From: Oscarella lobularis
Taxonomy: Eukaryota > Porifera > Homoscleromorpha > Homosclerophorida > Oscarellidae
DNA length: 64,000 bases
Reading direction: 5' to 3'
Assembly (NCBI RefSeq): GCF_947507565.1
Contig: NC_089180.1
Span: forward strand, 2,790,001-2,854,000
Part shown: positions 9,865-19,827 of the stretch, piece after piece
How the letters are laid out: every line of letters starts with the position of its first letter
Numbering within the stretch: the stretch's first letter is position 1
Notes under the pieces: model-generated
What the model saw: only the letters and a program-made list of their open reading frames with translations
The model's database searches: none
What the model was told of the DNA's origin: nothing
Position numbers and translations under genes: made by a program

Positions 9865-12775
9865 TCCTCTCAGAGACGAATGCGGCATGTCTTTGAGATG
9901 CGGCATCTTATGAGACGAAAGCAGCATCTCATGCTGCCGTTTTTCTTATAAGCGGAAGCGGCATCTGATGCTGGCGTTTCTCTAAGAGACGAAAGCGACA
10001 TTTAATGCTGATCTTTCTCTTATAGACGAAAGCGACATCTCATGCTGACGTTCCTCTCAGAGACGAATGCGGGATGTCATGCTCCCGTTTCTCTTATAGT
10101 CGAAAACGGCATCTGATACTTCCGTTTCTTTGAGACGGAAGCGGCAACTTATGACACGAAAGCGGCTTGTCATGCTGCCGCTTTTCTGCGGCATCTCATG
10201 CTGCCGTTTCTGTTATAGTCGAAAGCTTATGCTGCAGATTCTCTTAGAGACGAAAAAGGTTCTGATGCTTCCGTTTCTTTTAGAGACGAAAGCGGCATCT
10301 CTTGCTGCCGATTCTCTTACAGACGAAATGTGGCTCTGATGCTTCCGTTTCTTTTAGAGACGAAATCGGCATCTTATGCCGCAGTTTCTCTATGAGACGA
10401 AAGCGGCATCTCATACAGCCGTTTCTGTTAGAGACAAATGCGGCATGTCATGCTCCGGTTTTTCTTATAGTCGAAAGCGGCATCTCATGCTGCCGTTTGT
10501 TATAGTCGAAAGCGGCATCTGATTCCGCCGTTTCTTTAAGTGACGAAAGATGCATCTCATGCTGCGGTTCCTCTTAGAGACGAATGTATGTCATGCTCCC
10601 GTTTCTCTTATAATCGATCTCATTGTGACGTTTCTCTTATAGACGAAAGCCGCATCTCAAGCTGCCGTTTCTCTTATAGTCGAAAGCGGCATCTTATGCT
10701 GCCGTTTCTTTTATAGTCGAAAGCGGCTTTTAGACGAGAGCGGCATCTTTTGCCGCCGTTTCTCATATAGACGAAAGCAACATCTCATGCTAATAGACGA
10801 TAGCGGCATCTCATGCTGCCTCTCTTAGAGACGAAAAAGGGTTCTGATGCTCCCGTTTCTTTTAGAGACGAAAGCTGCATGTCATGCTGCCGTTTTTCTG
10901 AGAGAAAAAAGCCAATTCTCATGCAGACGTTCTTATAGACAAAAGCGACATCTCAAGCTGACGTTTCTCGAAAGCGGTTTCTCATGCTGCCGTTTCTCGC
11001 ATAGTCAAAAGCGACTTCTCATGCAACGTTCTTATAGAAGAAAGCGACATCTCAAGCTAACGTTTCTCATATATACGAAGGCGGCATCTCATGCTGCCGT
11101 TTCTCGTATAGTTAGAGACAAATGGGGCATGTTGTCATTATAGTCAAAAGGGGCATCTCATGCTAATAGACGAAAGCGGCATTTCATGCGTCCTCTCTTA
11201 GAGACGAAAAAGGATTGTGATGCTTCCGTTTCTTTTAGAGACGAAAGCGGCATCTCATGCTGCCGTTTCTCTAAGAGACAAAGCGACTTTTCATGCAGAC
11301 GCTCTTATAGACAAAAGCGACATCTCAAGCTGAAGTTTCTCGAAAGCGGCTTCTCATGCTGCCGTTTCTCGCATAGTCAAAAGCGACTTCTCAAGCAGAC
11401 GTTCTTATAGAAGAAATCGACATCTCAAGCTAACGTTTCTCATATATACGAAGGCGGCATCTCATTCTGCCGTTTCTCGTATAGTTAGAGACAAATGGGG
11501 CATGTCATTATAGTCAAAAGGGGCATCTTATCCTTCTTTTGTTTCTTTAGGAGACAAAAGTGGCATCTCATTCTGCCGTTTTTCTTATAGGCGGAAGAGG
11601 CATCTCAAGCTGACGTTCCTATGCGGCATGTCATACTCCCGTTTTTCTTATAGTCGAAAACGGCATCTGATACTTCCGTTTCTCTTTAAGACGAAAGCGG
11701 CATTTATGAGACGAAAGCGGCATCTCATGCTGCCGTTTCTCTTATAGTCGAAAGCGGCATTTCATGCTGCCGTTTTCTTTATAGTCGAAAGCGGCATCTG
11801 ATGCCGCCGTTTCTCTAAGTGACGAAAGATGCATCTCATGCTGCTGTTTCTCTTAGAGACGAATGCATGTCATGCTCCCGTTTCTCTTATAGTCGATCTC
11901 ATGGTGACGTTTTTCTGATAGACGAAAGCCGCATATCATGCTGCTGTTTCTCATATAGTCAAAAGCAGCATCTCATGCTGCCGTTTCTTTTATAGTCGAA
12001 AGTGGCTTCTTTTAGACGGCATCTTTTGCCGCCGTTTCTCATATAGACGAAAGCGACATCTCAACGAAAGCGGCATTTCATGGCTCCTCTCTTAGAGACG
12101 AAAAAGGGTTCTGATGCTTCCGTTTCTTTTAGAGACGAAAGCGGAATCTTATGCTGCCGTTTCTCTAAGAGACTCATGCAGACGTTCTTATAGACAAAAG
12201 CGATATCTCAAGCTGAGGTTCCTCTCAGAGACGAATGCGGCATGTCTTTGAGACGAAATCGGCATCTTATGAGACGAAAGCGGCATGTCATGCTGTCGTT
12301 TTTCTTATAGGCGGTAGCGGCATCTCATGCTGCCGTTTCTTAGAGAGACGAAAACGACATTTTATGCTGATGTTTCTGTTATAGACGAAAGCGACATCTC
12401 ATGCTGACGTTCCTCTCAGAGACGAATGCGGCATGTCATGCTCCCGTTTCTCTTATATTCGAAAACGGCATCTGATACTTCCGTTTCTCTTTGAGACGAA
12501 AGCGGCATCTCATGCTGCCGGTTTTCTTATAGGCGGAAGCGGCAGCTCATGCTACCGTTTCTCTAAGAGACGAAATTGACATCTCATGCTGATGTTTCTC
12601 TTATAGGCGAAAGCTACATTTCATGCTGACGTTCCTCTCAGAGACATAATGCGGCATGTCATGCTCCCGTTTCTCCTATAGTCGAAAACGGCATCTGATA
12701 CTTCCGTTTCTCTTTGAGACGAAAGCGGCATCTTATGCTGCTGTTTTTTCTTATAGGCGGAAGCGGCAGCACGCT
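9865..12775. repeat. Array A of about 37-bp quasi-palindromic units
   Basis: Dozens of diverged units (roughly 75-80 by length) with a core close to GAAAGCGGCATCTCATGCTG followed by CCGTTTCTCTTATAGAC. Each unit is nearly self-complementary: AAAGCGGCAT, a CTC centre, then ATGCTGCCGTTT, flanked by AGAGAC and TCTCT-like ends, so one strand could fold into a hairpin. Spacing is irregular (35-45 bp) with deletions and mutations. Because the unit is close to a multiple of three, several reading frames stay open by chance; these are not genes. Confidence 0.9.
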
Positions 12776-13035
12776 TTCGACTATAAGAGAAACGGCAGCA
12801 TGAGATGCCGCGTTCGTCTATATGGGCAGCATGAGATGCCGCTTTTGTCTCATAGAGAAACGGCGGCATAAGATTCCGCTTTCGAGTGTAAGAGAAACGG
12901 GAGCATGACATGCCGCATTCGTGTATAAGAGGAGCGGCGGCATAAGATGCTTCTTTTGTCGCTTGGAGAAACGGCAGCATGAGATGCCGCTTTCGACTAT
13001 AAGAGAAACGGGAGCAAGAGAAGCCGCTTTCGACT
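12776..13035. repeat. Array A', same unit in inverted orientation
   Basis: At about 12,775 the unit flips to the complementary form (AGAAACGGCAGCATGAGATG followed by CCGCTTTCG). At least five such units follow, with degraded spacing, up to about 13,035. This gives a head-to-head junction with array A and, at larger scale, a potential long inverted structure. Confidence 0.85.
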
Positions 13036-13655
13036 AATACTAATGCAAAGAGGAGCGAAGACCTTAAGATACTAATAGGAAGGGGAGGGAACGCCGTCAG
13101 ACACTAAAAGAAATGAGAGCGAAGGCCGTCTGATACTAATAGAAACAAGAGATACTAGATAGAAACGAGAGCAAAGGCCGTCAGATTCTAATAGAAAAGG
13201 GAGCTAAGGACATATACAATAGAAAGGGAAGCGAAGGCAGTCAGATACTAACAGAAATGAAAGCGAAGACCGTCAGATAATAATAGAAACGAGAGCGAAG
13301 GCCGTCAGATACTTTTCGGCCGTCGGATTCTAAAAAAAGGGAAGCGAAGGCCGTCAGATACTAATAGATATTAGAGCGAAGGCCGTTAGATACTATTAGA
13401 AACGAGAGCCAAGGCCGTCAGATACTAAGAGAAAGACGAGCAAAAGCCGGCAGATACTAATAGAAACGAGAGTGAAAGCCGTCAGATACTAACAGAAAGG
13501 GGAGCGAAGACCGCGTCAGATACTAATAGAAAGACGAGCAAAGGCCGTCAGATACTAATAGAAACGAGGGCGAAAGCCGTCAGATACTAACAGAAAAGGG
13601 AGCAAAGACCGTCAGATACTAACAGAAACGAGAGAGAAGGCCGTCAGATACTAAT
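13036..13655. repeat. Array B, about 32-bp tandem repeat
   Basis: Unit close to GATACTAATAGAAACGAGAG followed by CGAAGGCCGTCA. About 19 copies with variants such as AAGGGAAGCG and AAGACGAGCA. It adjoins the inverted hairpin units directly but has a different sequence and no strong self-complementarity. Confidence 0.9.
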
Positions 13656-13792
13656 GCAGCATTTTGACGCCTGTTGCTAAAGTAAGAGTAAGACCCGATA
13701 GAGTCTGCTAATAAAACGGTTTGTTGCTTTCTTTTTTGTTCAAAAAGCGACAATTATTTTCAAATTTGTTTGATCGAGTGCAACTTCTAATC

Positions 13793-14103
13793 ATGGCCAA
13801 TGTGCTTGACTTCGTTACATCTGCGCCATCTCTCTTGGACGAATCTCAACGACTACAGCACTCATATCGTCCTAGCTTTAGCGACTGTTGCCGCTCGGCT
13901 TCAGCATGCTGCGGATGTACTTGGTAAGTCTATTCACACGTCGATTGCTCGTCGTCATTGAAGTTACTCGCAAACCAGGTGTACTCCAAAGTCGAGCGAC
14001 AGCTCAAGACCTCTTGGAAGCCCTGTTGACATTGCGGCGTGCAGTGGAGGAACAGAAAAATAAATGCGAAGAAGAACTTCATGGGATCGTGAACACGAAT
14101 TAG
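13793..14103 (+). CDS. Small unrecognised gene, possibly two exons
   Basis: Two possible starts: ATG at 13,793 (MANVLDFVTSAPSLLDESQ) and ATG at 13,800 in another frame, reading ALATVAARLQHAADVL. Both run into a good donor (TTG/GTAAGT) near 13,924. A second open segment, RATAQDLLEALLTLRRAVEE then QKNKCEEELHGIV, ends at 14,103 and looks like an amphipathic or coiled-coil helix. The helical composition and the donor argue for a real small protein, but I cannot identify it and the joining frame is uncertain. Confidence 0.35.
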
Positions 14104-14316
14104 TACAGTGCACCCAGAGACCAAGAGAGAGAGAGGGATGGGCAACTACGCGTCACGTGACTCTGTAATTTGAAGAAAAGACTGTTGTATTGCCTTCCCG
14201 GATGTGTTGGAGATAAACGCGCTTAACGGCATGCAGCTGAAAGTAAGTATTTGTCAAACGTAGCTCAAAAGACTGGCCTGTCAGTGGCGCACTGATGTAT
14301 TCGGGATGTTGTTGAC

Positions 14317-15039
14317 ATGGGTGTACCTTCGATTTTATCTCACGTACTCCTATGCTCCCTCCTGCGTTTTTTCGATAGTGTTGATCATCGATCCAGCGAG
14401 CTCCCTGGGCGCCCTCTTCCATATTTTAGTGCTTTGTGCTTCTTTTATCTGCTGTCTAGGCTCGAGGACGGAACTATTCCTACAACGAAACGGCAAGATG
14501 GTCGGAATTCTGTCAACGTTGAGTGTCCTCCTCTTCTGGAGCCCTATATTGCCAACATGAGGGGCGTTGACAGGGGCGACCAAATAACGGCTCTCTACAA
14601 CATTGGAAGGAAAAGCAGAAAACCCTGGCGACGGATTGCATTTTATTTGCTCGAAGCAGCGGTATTGAATGCTTTCATTGTGGAGAAACGGCTCGATCCA
14701 GAAAGAGAAGGAGCTAAAAGGGATTTTCGTTCTTTTCGTTTGGAACTTGGCGTTGCACTCGTAGGGAAGTTTTCGGGGAAGAAACGAAAAGGCAGAAAAA
14801 GGCAGCGTCCGGACAGAAGGCTTGACACTTCACTTTCTCATCTTCCAATTTCCGAGGGGAAGCGTCTTCAATGCGTCTGCTGCAGCGAGAAAGCCCGAAA
14901 AGCGAAAGCCCGAAAAGTGACACCCGTCCCCAATTTCCGTCACGAAGTGTACACTCGGTGCACAGCTTGCGACGTGCATCTTTGCATCGCGTCAGATCGA
15001 AATTGTTTCCACGAATATCACACGTCGAGTAAGTTGTGA
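14317..15039 (+). pseudogene. piggyBac-type transposase, C-terminal part
   Basis: End of a piggyBac (PGBD-like) transposase. About 14,461 onward reads LEDGTIPTTKRQDG, then CPPLLEPYIANMRGVDRGDQ (family motif Y-x-x-x-M-G-G-V-D-x-x-D-Q with the third catalytic Asp), RKPWRRIAFYLLEAAVLNAF, a basic linker, and a C-terminal Cys/His-rich domain: CVCCSEK ... RCTACDVHLC ... CFHEYH. The stop after this domain is in the expected place. The catalytic N-terminal two thirds are not seen directly upstream. Either introns separate them or this is a 5'-truncated copy, and 14,317-14,440 is not clearly transposase. Confidence 0.8.
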
Positions 15040-15460
15040 ACGACGACGAACGTGCTGTTTATTTGGTTGCGTTTCCAAATGGTTGCGTTGGCGAATAATT
15101 CTTTGCGTTTTTGGCGTCTAAATGTTGATTTGAGTTGACTTCCGGTTCGCCTGACTAAGAAAATAATTTATGATAAGCGAGAAAGTTACCGGAATGCAGC
15201 GATTGAACAAGAAAGAGACAGTTTCGAAGACCTGCGAATATACGGTGAGCCCTACTTAGAATTTCTTACTTATAAGGAAGCCTAAGTCTTTTATTTTGTT
15301 GCTATGACAACAAAATCTTCGATAGCATTCTTCTTTAGACTCTTACGAATTAGATTGACAAAGGTTGCTAGGTGCTATTAGGTCTCGCTGGCTCGCAATT
15401 TTGAATGTCGCGCGTGACATGCGCATTTCCTGTGACCGGAAATGAATTAATTTGACAGCG
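15040..15460. other. Interval without recognised gene
   Basis: No coding signature or repeat family recognised. The right end grades into the GC-rich palindromic promoter-like region. Confidence 0.4.
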
Positions 15461-15514
15461 AAAGGGCTAGCCCTTACGCTGTCCCGCCCCCAATATCGGG
15501 GGCGGGTGACGTCA
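15461..15514 (+). promoter_or_regulatory. GC-box/CRE promoter-like cluster with two palindromes
   Basis: AAGGGCTAGCCCTT is a perfect palindrome. CCCGCCCCC (15,483-15,491) pairs with GGGGGCGGG (15,498-15,506) across six bases, and each arm is a GC-box. TGACGTCA (15,507-15,514) is a perfect cyclic-AMP response element. The cluster lies 150 bp upstream of the ATG of the intact-looking gene at 15,664. The sites are seen; promoter use is inferred. Confidence 0.6.
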
Positions 15515-15663
15515 TCTCTTTAGGTGCGTAACATAGCCAGAAGGACTGCTTTTAGCTGTAGAAGCTTAGCGTACTATAGTAAAGTAACAATAAAGGCTTC
15601 GACTTACGTGTAGTGACGTGTCGTGTTGTTTCGGTTACCAAGGACTCCAAGGGCGTAACCAAA

Positions 15664-16281
15664 ATGGCTGCTCGCGAACACTTGCGTCGTGCTTCGGCTG
15701 CTAACGCCGGCTCTTTTCTCGCTTGCGCTTTATACGAAGATAGTTCCGATGACAGCGAAGACGAAGAACCAGTCGTCGAGCCTTGGGAAAGTAAGAAACG
15801 GCTTCATCGATCGACCGTTTTTGGTTTGGGGCCCCCGGAATTCTTTTCCTTCAAATAATTTTTTTAGGCGACGAAAGCGTTGACGAAGACGTTGAAAACG
15901 AGACGGACGAAGACCGCGAGTCGTCTTCCGAAGAGAACATCGTCGTTTCGGACGGTAAAAAAATGGGCGTATTACTTCCGCCATCTCGAAGAAACTTCCG
16001 GTTCAGATCGAAGCGTCTCGGGATTGGATAGCGACGACGACGAACCTATTTTCAGGCCGAGAGCACCCGCGAGGGCTCGAGGAAGAGGTAGAGGAGGCCG
16101 TGGAAGACGAACGATCGGCAGAAGACGCGAAAATCTTGAAGAAGATTCAGAGGAGTGGACAGAGGATTGGGAGGGCGTGGACCGAGTCGATTATTCGTCT
16201 CGATCTGGTGTTTACGGTGTTTCTGTCTCCTCTGCCGTGTTGGGAGAGGCGATTTCGGGGGGTTCCGCCAGTAAAACTTAG
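15664..16281 (+). CDS. Acidic, RG-rich protein of unknown function, three exons, apparently intact
   Basis: Exons 15,664-15,790, 15,868-15,954 and 16,007-16,281 join in frame through GT-AG introns of 77 and 52 bp, giving 162 codons plus stop. The start AAAATGG is a good initiation context. The protein opens MAAREHLRRASAANAG, then has Asp/Glu/Ser-rich stretches (DSSDDSEDEEP and onward through exon 2), an Arg-Gly block RARGRGRGGRGRR around residue 100, a second acidic stretch (EEDSEEWTEDWEG) and a Ser/Gly-rich tail. Acidic plus RG content suggests nucleic-acid or chromatin contact. The acidic start is also reminiscent of piggyBac N-termini, but no transposase core follows. Exon joins are predicted from sequence only. 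Confidence 0.6.
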
Positions 16282-16817
16282 AGATCGAGATAACTTCTAT
16301 TCCCCGCGCCTTCTGTGAACAACGGCACACGTTTCGAGTTACAAAAACATGGTGTTGATCCGTGACGAGCCTGTTTGTTTTCTTTAAAAAGTGCATTTTT
16401 TGCGGCTTTCGGGCCATTCTCGGACCGGCACGTGCTCACGCGGGGGCAAAGATACCTCCTCCTACGAGTGCAAATTTCTTTCGTTCTGCTTTTCGCGTGG
16501 TACACTGATGTCTCCTCCGTTGCGTCATGCGGCGTTTTTGTGAGAAAGCTGCTTTCTCTTGGCGAGAAAAGGCGATTTTCTCCAACGCATCAAATCTGAG
16601 TACTGGGCACCTAATCTTTCAAATTTTGTCTCTTAGCTTGGAAAATGCCTTTCCATAGAAAGGGAAATAAGTCGAACCTGACCGTAAAGCGAAAATTTCG
16701 TCGAGGTTCTCACCGAAAAGTAGATTTTCCTAGGTAGTCAGTGCTTAAGCGACAAATGCCATAACTGTATATATTTTACTTCATAGGACAAAGTGGCAAA
16801 TTGATAACTGTGGCTCT
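16282..16817. other. Interval without recognised gene
   Basis: Open frames here show no recognised motif. It probably holds the 3' region of the gene ending at 16,281 and the flank of the P-like element remnant. Confidence 0.35.
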
Positions 16818-17583
16818 GTGACTTATCTCACAAAAATGGTATACCGGTCAATTGGCTCAATGGACGGACCGCCAACGTCAGCACTCGTCAGCGTTGCACT
16901 GTCGTCGACAGAGGCTCCTGACATTTTTGTTTGTGGCGTTCGCTTAACGACGGAGCAATGTTCACTTTTGAAAGAAGGCTTCAATTGGAATACAAAGAGG
17001 ACTGTCGACGTAGAAGATGTTACAGCTTTTCTTGAAAAAGTGTCATTATGCTCGGGAAATGATGACGGGCACTTTCGTCAGCGAATGCTCAGTTCTCGCC
17101 GTCTTTTCGTGAGCAGATCTGGAGAAAAAAGTGCAGTTTTGGATTCGGTTAATAAGACCGTCCGCTCAAATAGATGTAGCTATCTCGTTGAGCAGTCATC
17201 CCAACAACGCTGTGCAGCATGTAATCGCCTGCGTGCGTGCTTGAGAGTTGCTGGCTGAAACCGCAAACTGCTACAGCAAGAAAGTACACCGCCAATGCTT
17301 TCTTAAAAACACCTGAAAGAAAACGCAAATTCGCAAGCCTTGCCCGTGAAAAACAGATCCAAAATCAAAAGGTTCGTCGACTTCAAGTGAAAGTGCAAAA
17401 GTTGATTGCGGAGGCAGGGGTTCCTGTGACTGAAAGTCTTCATGAAGATCTTAAAACCTCCATTGAGGAAAAGCCTCCTGATAAGTTTGAGGACATTCTG
17501 CCCAGTGGGAGCTTTCGACGTTTATTCTGGGAGCAACAGAAAAAAGCGTTTACGTCGAAAAAAGCACAAGGAATGCGGTGGCA
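16818..17583 (+). pseudogene. P-element/THAP9-like transposase, N-terminal part, truncated by hairpin array
   Basis: The reading contains SNRCSYLVEQ, a Cys pair QQRCAACNRLRACLRV and, one frame on, NAFLKTPERKRKFASLAR with a coiled helix EKQIQNQKVRRLQVKVQKL. FWEQQKKAFTSKKAQGMRWH closes it. The second P-like copy in this window (53.6-56.1 kb, minus) has the same order: CRDCFRCRATLQM, then N-x-x-L-N-T-P and a helix. A frameshift lies near 17,255. Coding ends exactly after R-W-H, where hairpin units begin, so the RNase H core is missing. Family membership is inferred from remembered family patterns and the internal match. Confidence 0.65.
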
Positions 17584-18680
17584 TCAGATGCCGCCTTCGT
17601 CTCTAAGAGAAACGGCAGCATCAGATGCCGCTTTCGTTTCTTAAAAAAACGGTAGCATGAGATGCCGCTTTCGTGTTTAAGAGAAACGGCAGAATGAGAT
17701 GCCGCTTTCTTTTCTTATAGAAACGGTAGCAATAGATGCCGCTTTCGTCTCTTAGAGAAACGGCAGCATGAGATACCGCGTTCGTCTTTAAGAGAAACGG
17801 CGGCATGAGATACCGCGTTCGTCTTTAATTAAGAGGAACGGCAGCATGAGACGCCGCTTTCTTCTCTTAAAGAAACGGCAGCATGAAATTCCGCTTTCTT
17901 CTCTTAAAGAAACGGTAGGATGAGATGCCGCTTTCGTCTCTAAGTGAAACGGCAGCGTGAGATGCCGCTTTCGTCTCTGAGAGAAACGAAGGCATCAGAT
18001 GCCGCTTTCGTCTCTAAGAGAAACGGCAGCATGAGATGCCGCTTTCGTTTTTAAGAGAAACGGCGGCATGAGATTCCGCGTTCGTCTTTAAGAGGAACGG
18101 CAGCATGAGATGCCGCTTTCTTCTCTTAAATAAACGGCATCATGAGATTCCGCTTTCGTTTCTGAGAAAGACGGCGGAAGTAGATGCCGTTTTCGTCTCT
18201 TAGAGAAACCAGAGAATGAGACGCCGAATTCGTCTCCAAAAGAAACGGCAGCAAAAGATGCCACTTGTCTCTAGGAGACGGCAGCATAAACTGCTGCTAT
18301 CGTTTCTAAGAGAAACGGCAGCATGAGACGCCGCTTTCTTCTCTTAAAGAAACGGCAGCATGAGATTCCGCTTTCTTTTCTTAAAAAAACGGTAGCATGA
18401 GATGCCGCTTTCGTCTTAAAGAGAAACCGCGGCATGAGATTCCGCTTTCTTCTCATAAAGAAACAGTAGCATGAGATGCCGCTTTCGTCTCGAAGAAAAA
18501 CGGCAAAATAAGATGCCGCTTTCGTCTCTAAGAGAAACGGCAGCATGAGATACCGCTTTTGTTTTTAAGAGAAACGGCGGCATGAGATGCCGCGTTCGTC
18601 TTTAAGGGGAATGGCAGCATGTGATGCCGCTTTCGTCTTTAAGAGAAACGGCGGCATGAGATTCCGCGTTCGTCTTAATT
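17575..18680. repeat. Array C of hairpin units, opposite orientation to array A
   Basis: About 28-30 units close to AAACGGCAGCATGAGATGCC followed by GCTTTCGTCTCTAAGAG, the reverse complement of the array A unit. Arrays A and C therefore face each other across 4.5 kb. The left edge interrupts the P-like transposase reading frame. The right edge decays into AT-rich DNA around 18,680. Confidence 0.9.
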
Positions 18681-19827
18681 AAAAGGGAAGTGCACTGTGA
18701 TCGAGATGATAGCTGGGTTCGCTCGAATTACTATATATATATATTTAATTAAACGCCGGGTCTCGCAAAACATAAACCGTTTCATACACATTTGCAAGAA
18801 TTGGGGCACAAGGAGCCAAAATGTTTGAGTTTGATAGACGTCCGGTTGTTTATTCGGTCAAATCGGAGTAGTTAGATTTCAACCAAAAATGACTTTTGTT
18901 GTTTTAATGATGCGATGAAAAGATTGACAGACTGTAGTCCCACGCTAATTAAAATGCATGCATTCTTTATGTAGCAGTGGTCACGTCCACACACTTCGAC
19001 GTTAACGTCTATTTCTCCCATTGACATCACTCCACGATTCGTCTCCGTTACACTGACCTCGTGCGCTCCACTAATCGGAGTTTTGCAACAAATGGTTAAA
19101 ATTCTATTAATGAAACTATCTTTTCAAACTCGTCAAACAACATCTTCACAGCTCCTCTCATTTTAGCATTTTTGCACAAACGGTACAATGCACGGCCTCG
19201 TAAATTTTCTAGTGCTGCTCCCGTTACAGTACTCGCGGTCAGAATTCGCGTCATACATCAATGTTCGCCCTTATCAAGAACGGAGCGACTTTTCACATGC
19301 CCATTCCTACTGTCCCCCGTTCGCCTACTCCTTCGCTCACGCCTTTAAGCTGGAGCTCTGCATGCTTTGGCATAAGTCGCTGCATCCGATTGCTGCACAT
19401 TGACGGTGGCTCTGCAAGACAGCGCGGGTGACGAAAAAAGCGTACGAGTATGGAGCGACAAACCGGCAAATATTCAGTTTTTATTTCGTAGAATTTATTT
19501 GCATTCTGTTCAGTGTTTATTTTTATTCTGTACTTTTCGATAACCCGTATGTACATTTTATTTTTATTCTGTACTTTTTGATAAGACCCGTGCGCTCTTG
19601 CGTGCGTGCTTACGTGCGTGAGTGTGCGTGTGTGTGTGCTTGAGAAGATATATTTCATTTCTTATTACTGTATTTTCCTTAGATGTTTGAGCGCTCTTAG
19701 GCAAAACAGACCGTAATAAGGTAGCGCTGCCATTACAAACACTTCAATCAAACGATGAAAATGCGCAAGTGAAAACCTTCTGCCAAAAACCTGTTTTGTT
19801 TTGACTCACTCGTTGACAAATGTCAAA
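18681..19827. other. Interval without recognised gene
   Basis: Contains a short TA run near 18,735, a partial duplication of TTTTATTCTGTACTTTTCGA-like sequence near 19,520-19,585, and a GT-rich tract near 19,600-19,640. Short open frames at 19,188-19,658 have low-complexity translations and no motif. Confidence 0.4.

Noticed and set aside
9865-13035. Many open frames reading M-L-P-F-L-L-E-T-K-A-A-S-H-A-like proteins
   Set aside because: They are translations of the hairpin units, appear on both strands, and have no starts, splice sites or domains beyond the repeat.
17575-18680. CRISPR-like impression from regular palindromic repeats
   Set aside because: There are no unique spacers of constant length, units are diverged and contiguous, no cas genes are present, and the DNA is eukaryotic.
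19293-19658. 121-codon minus-strand frame
   Set aside because: Composition follows the GT-rich tract and an AT-rich duplication; no motif.
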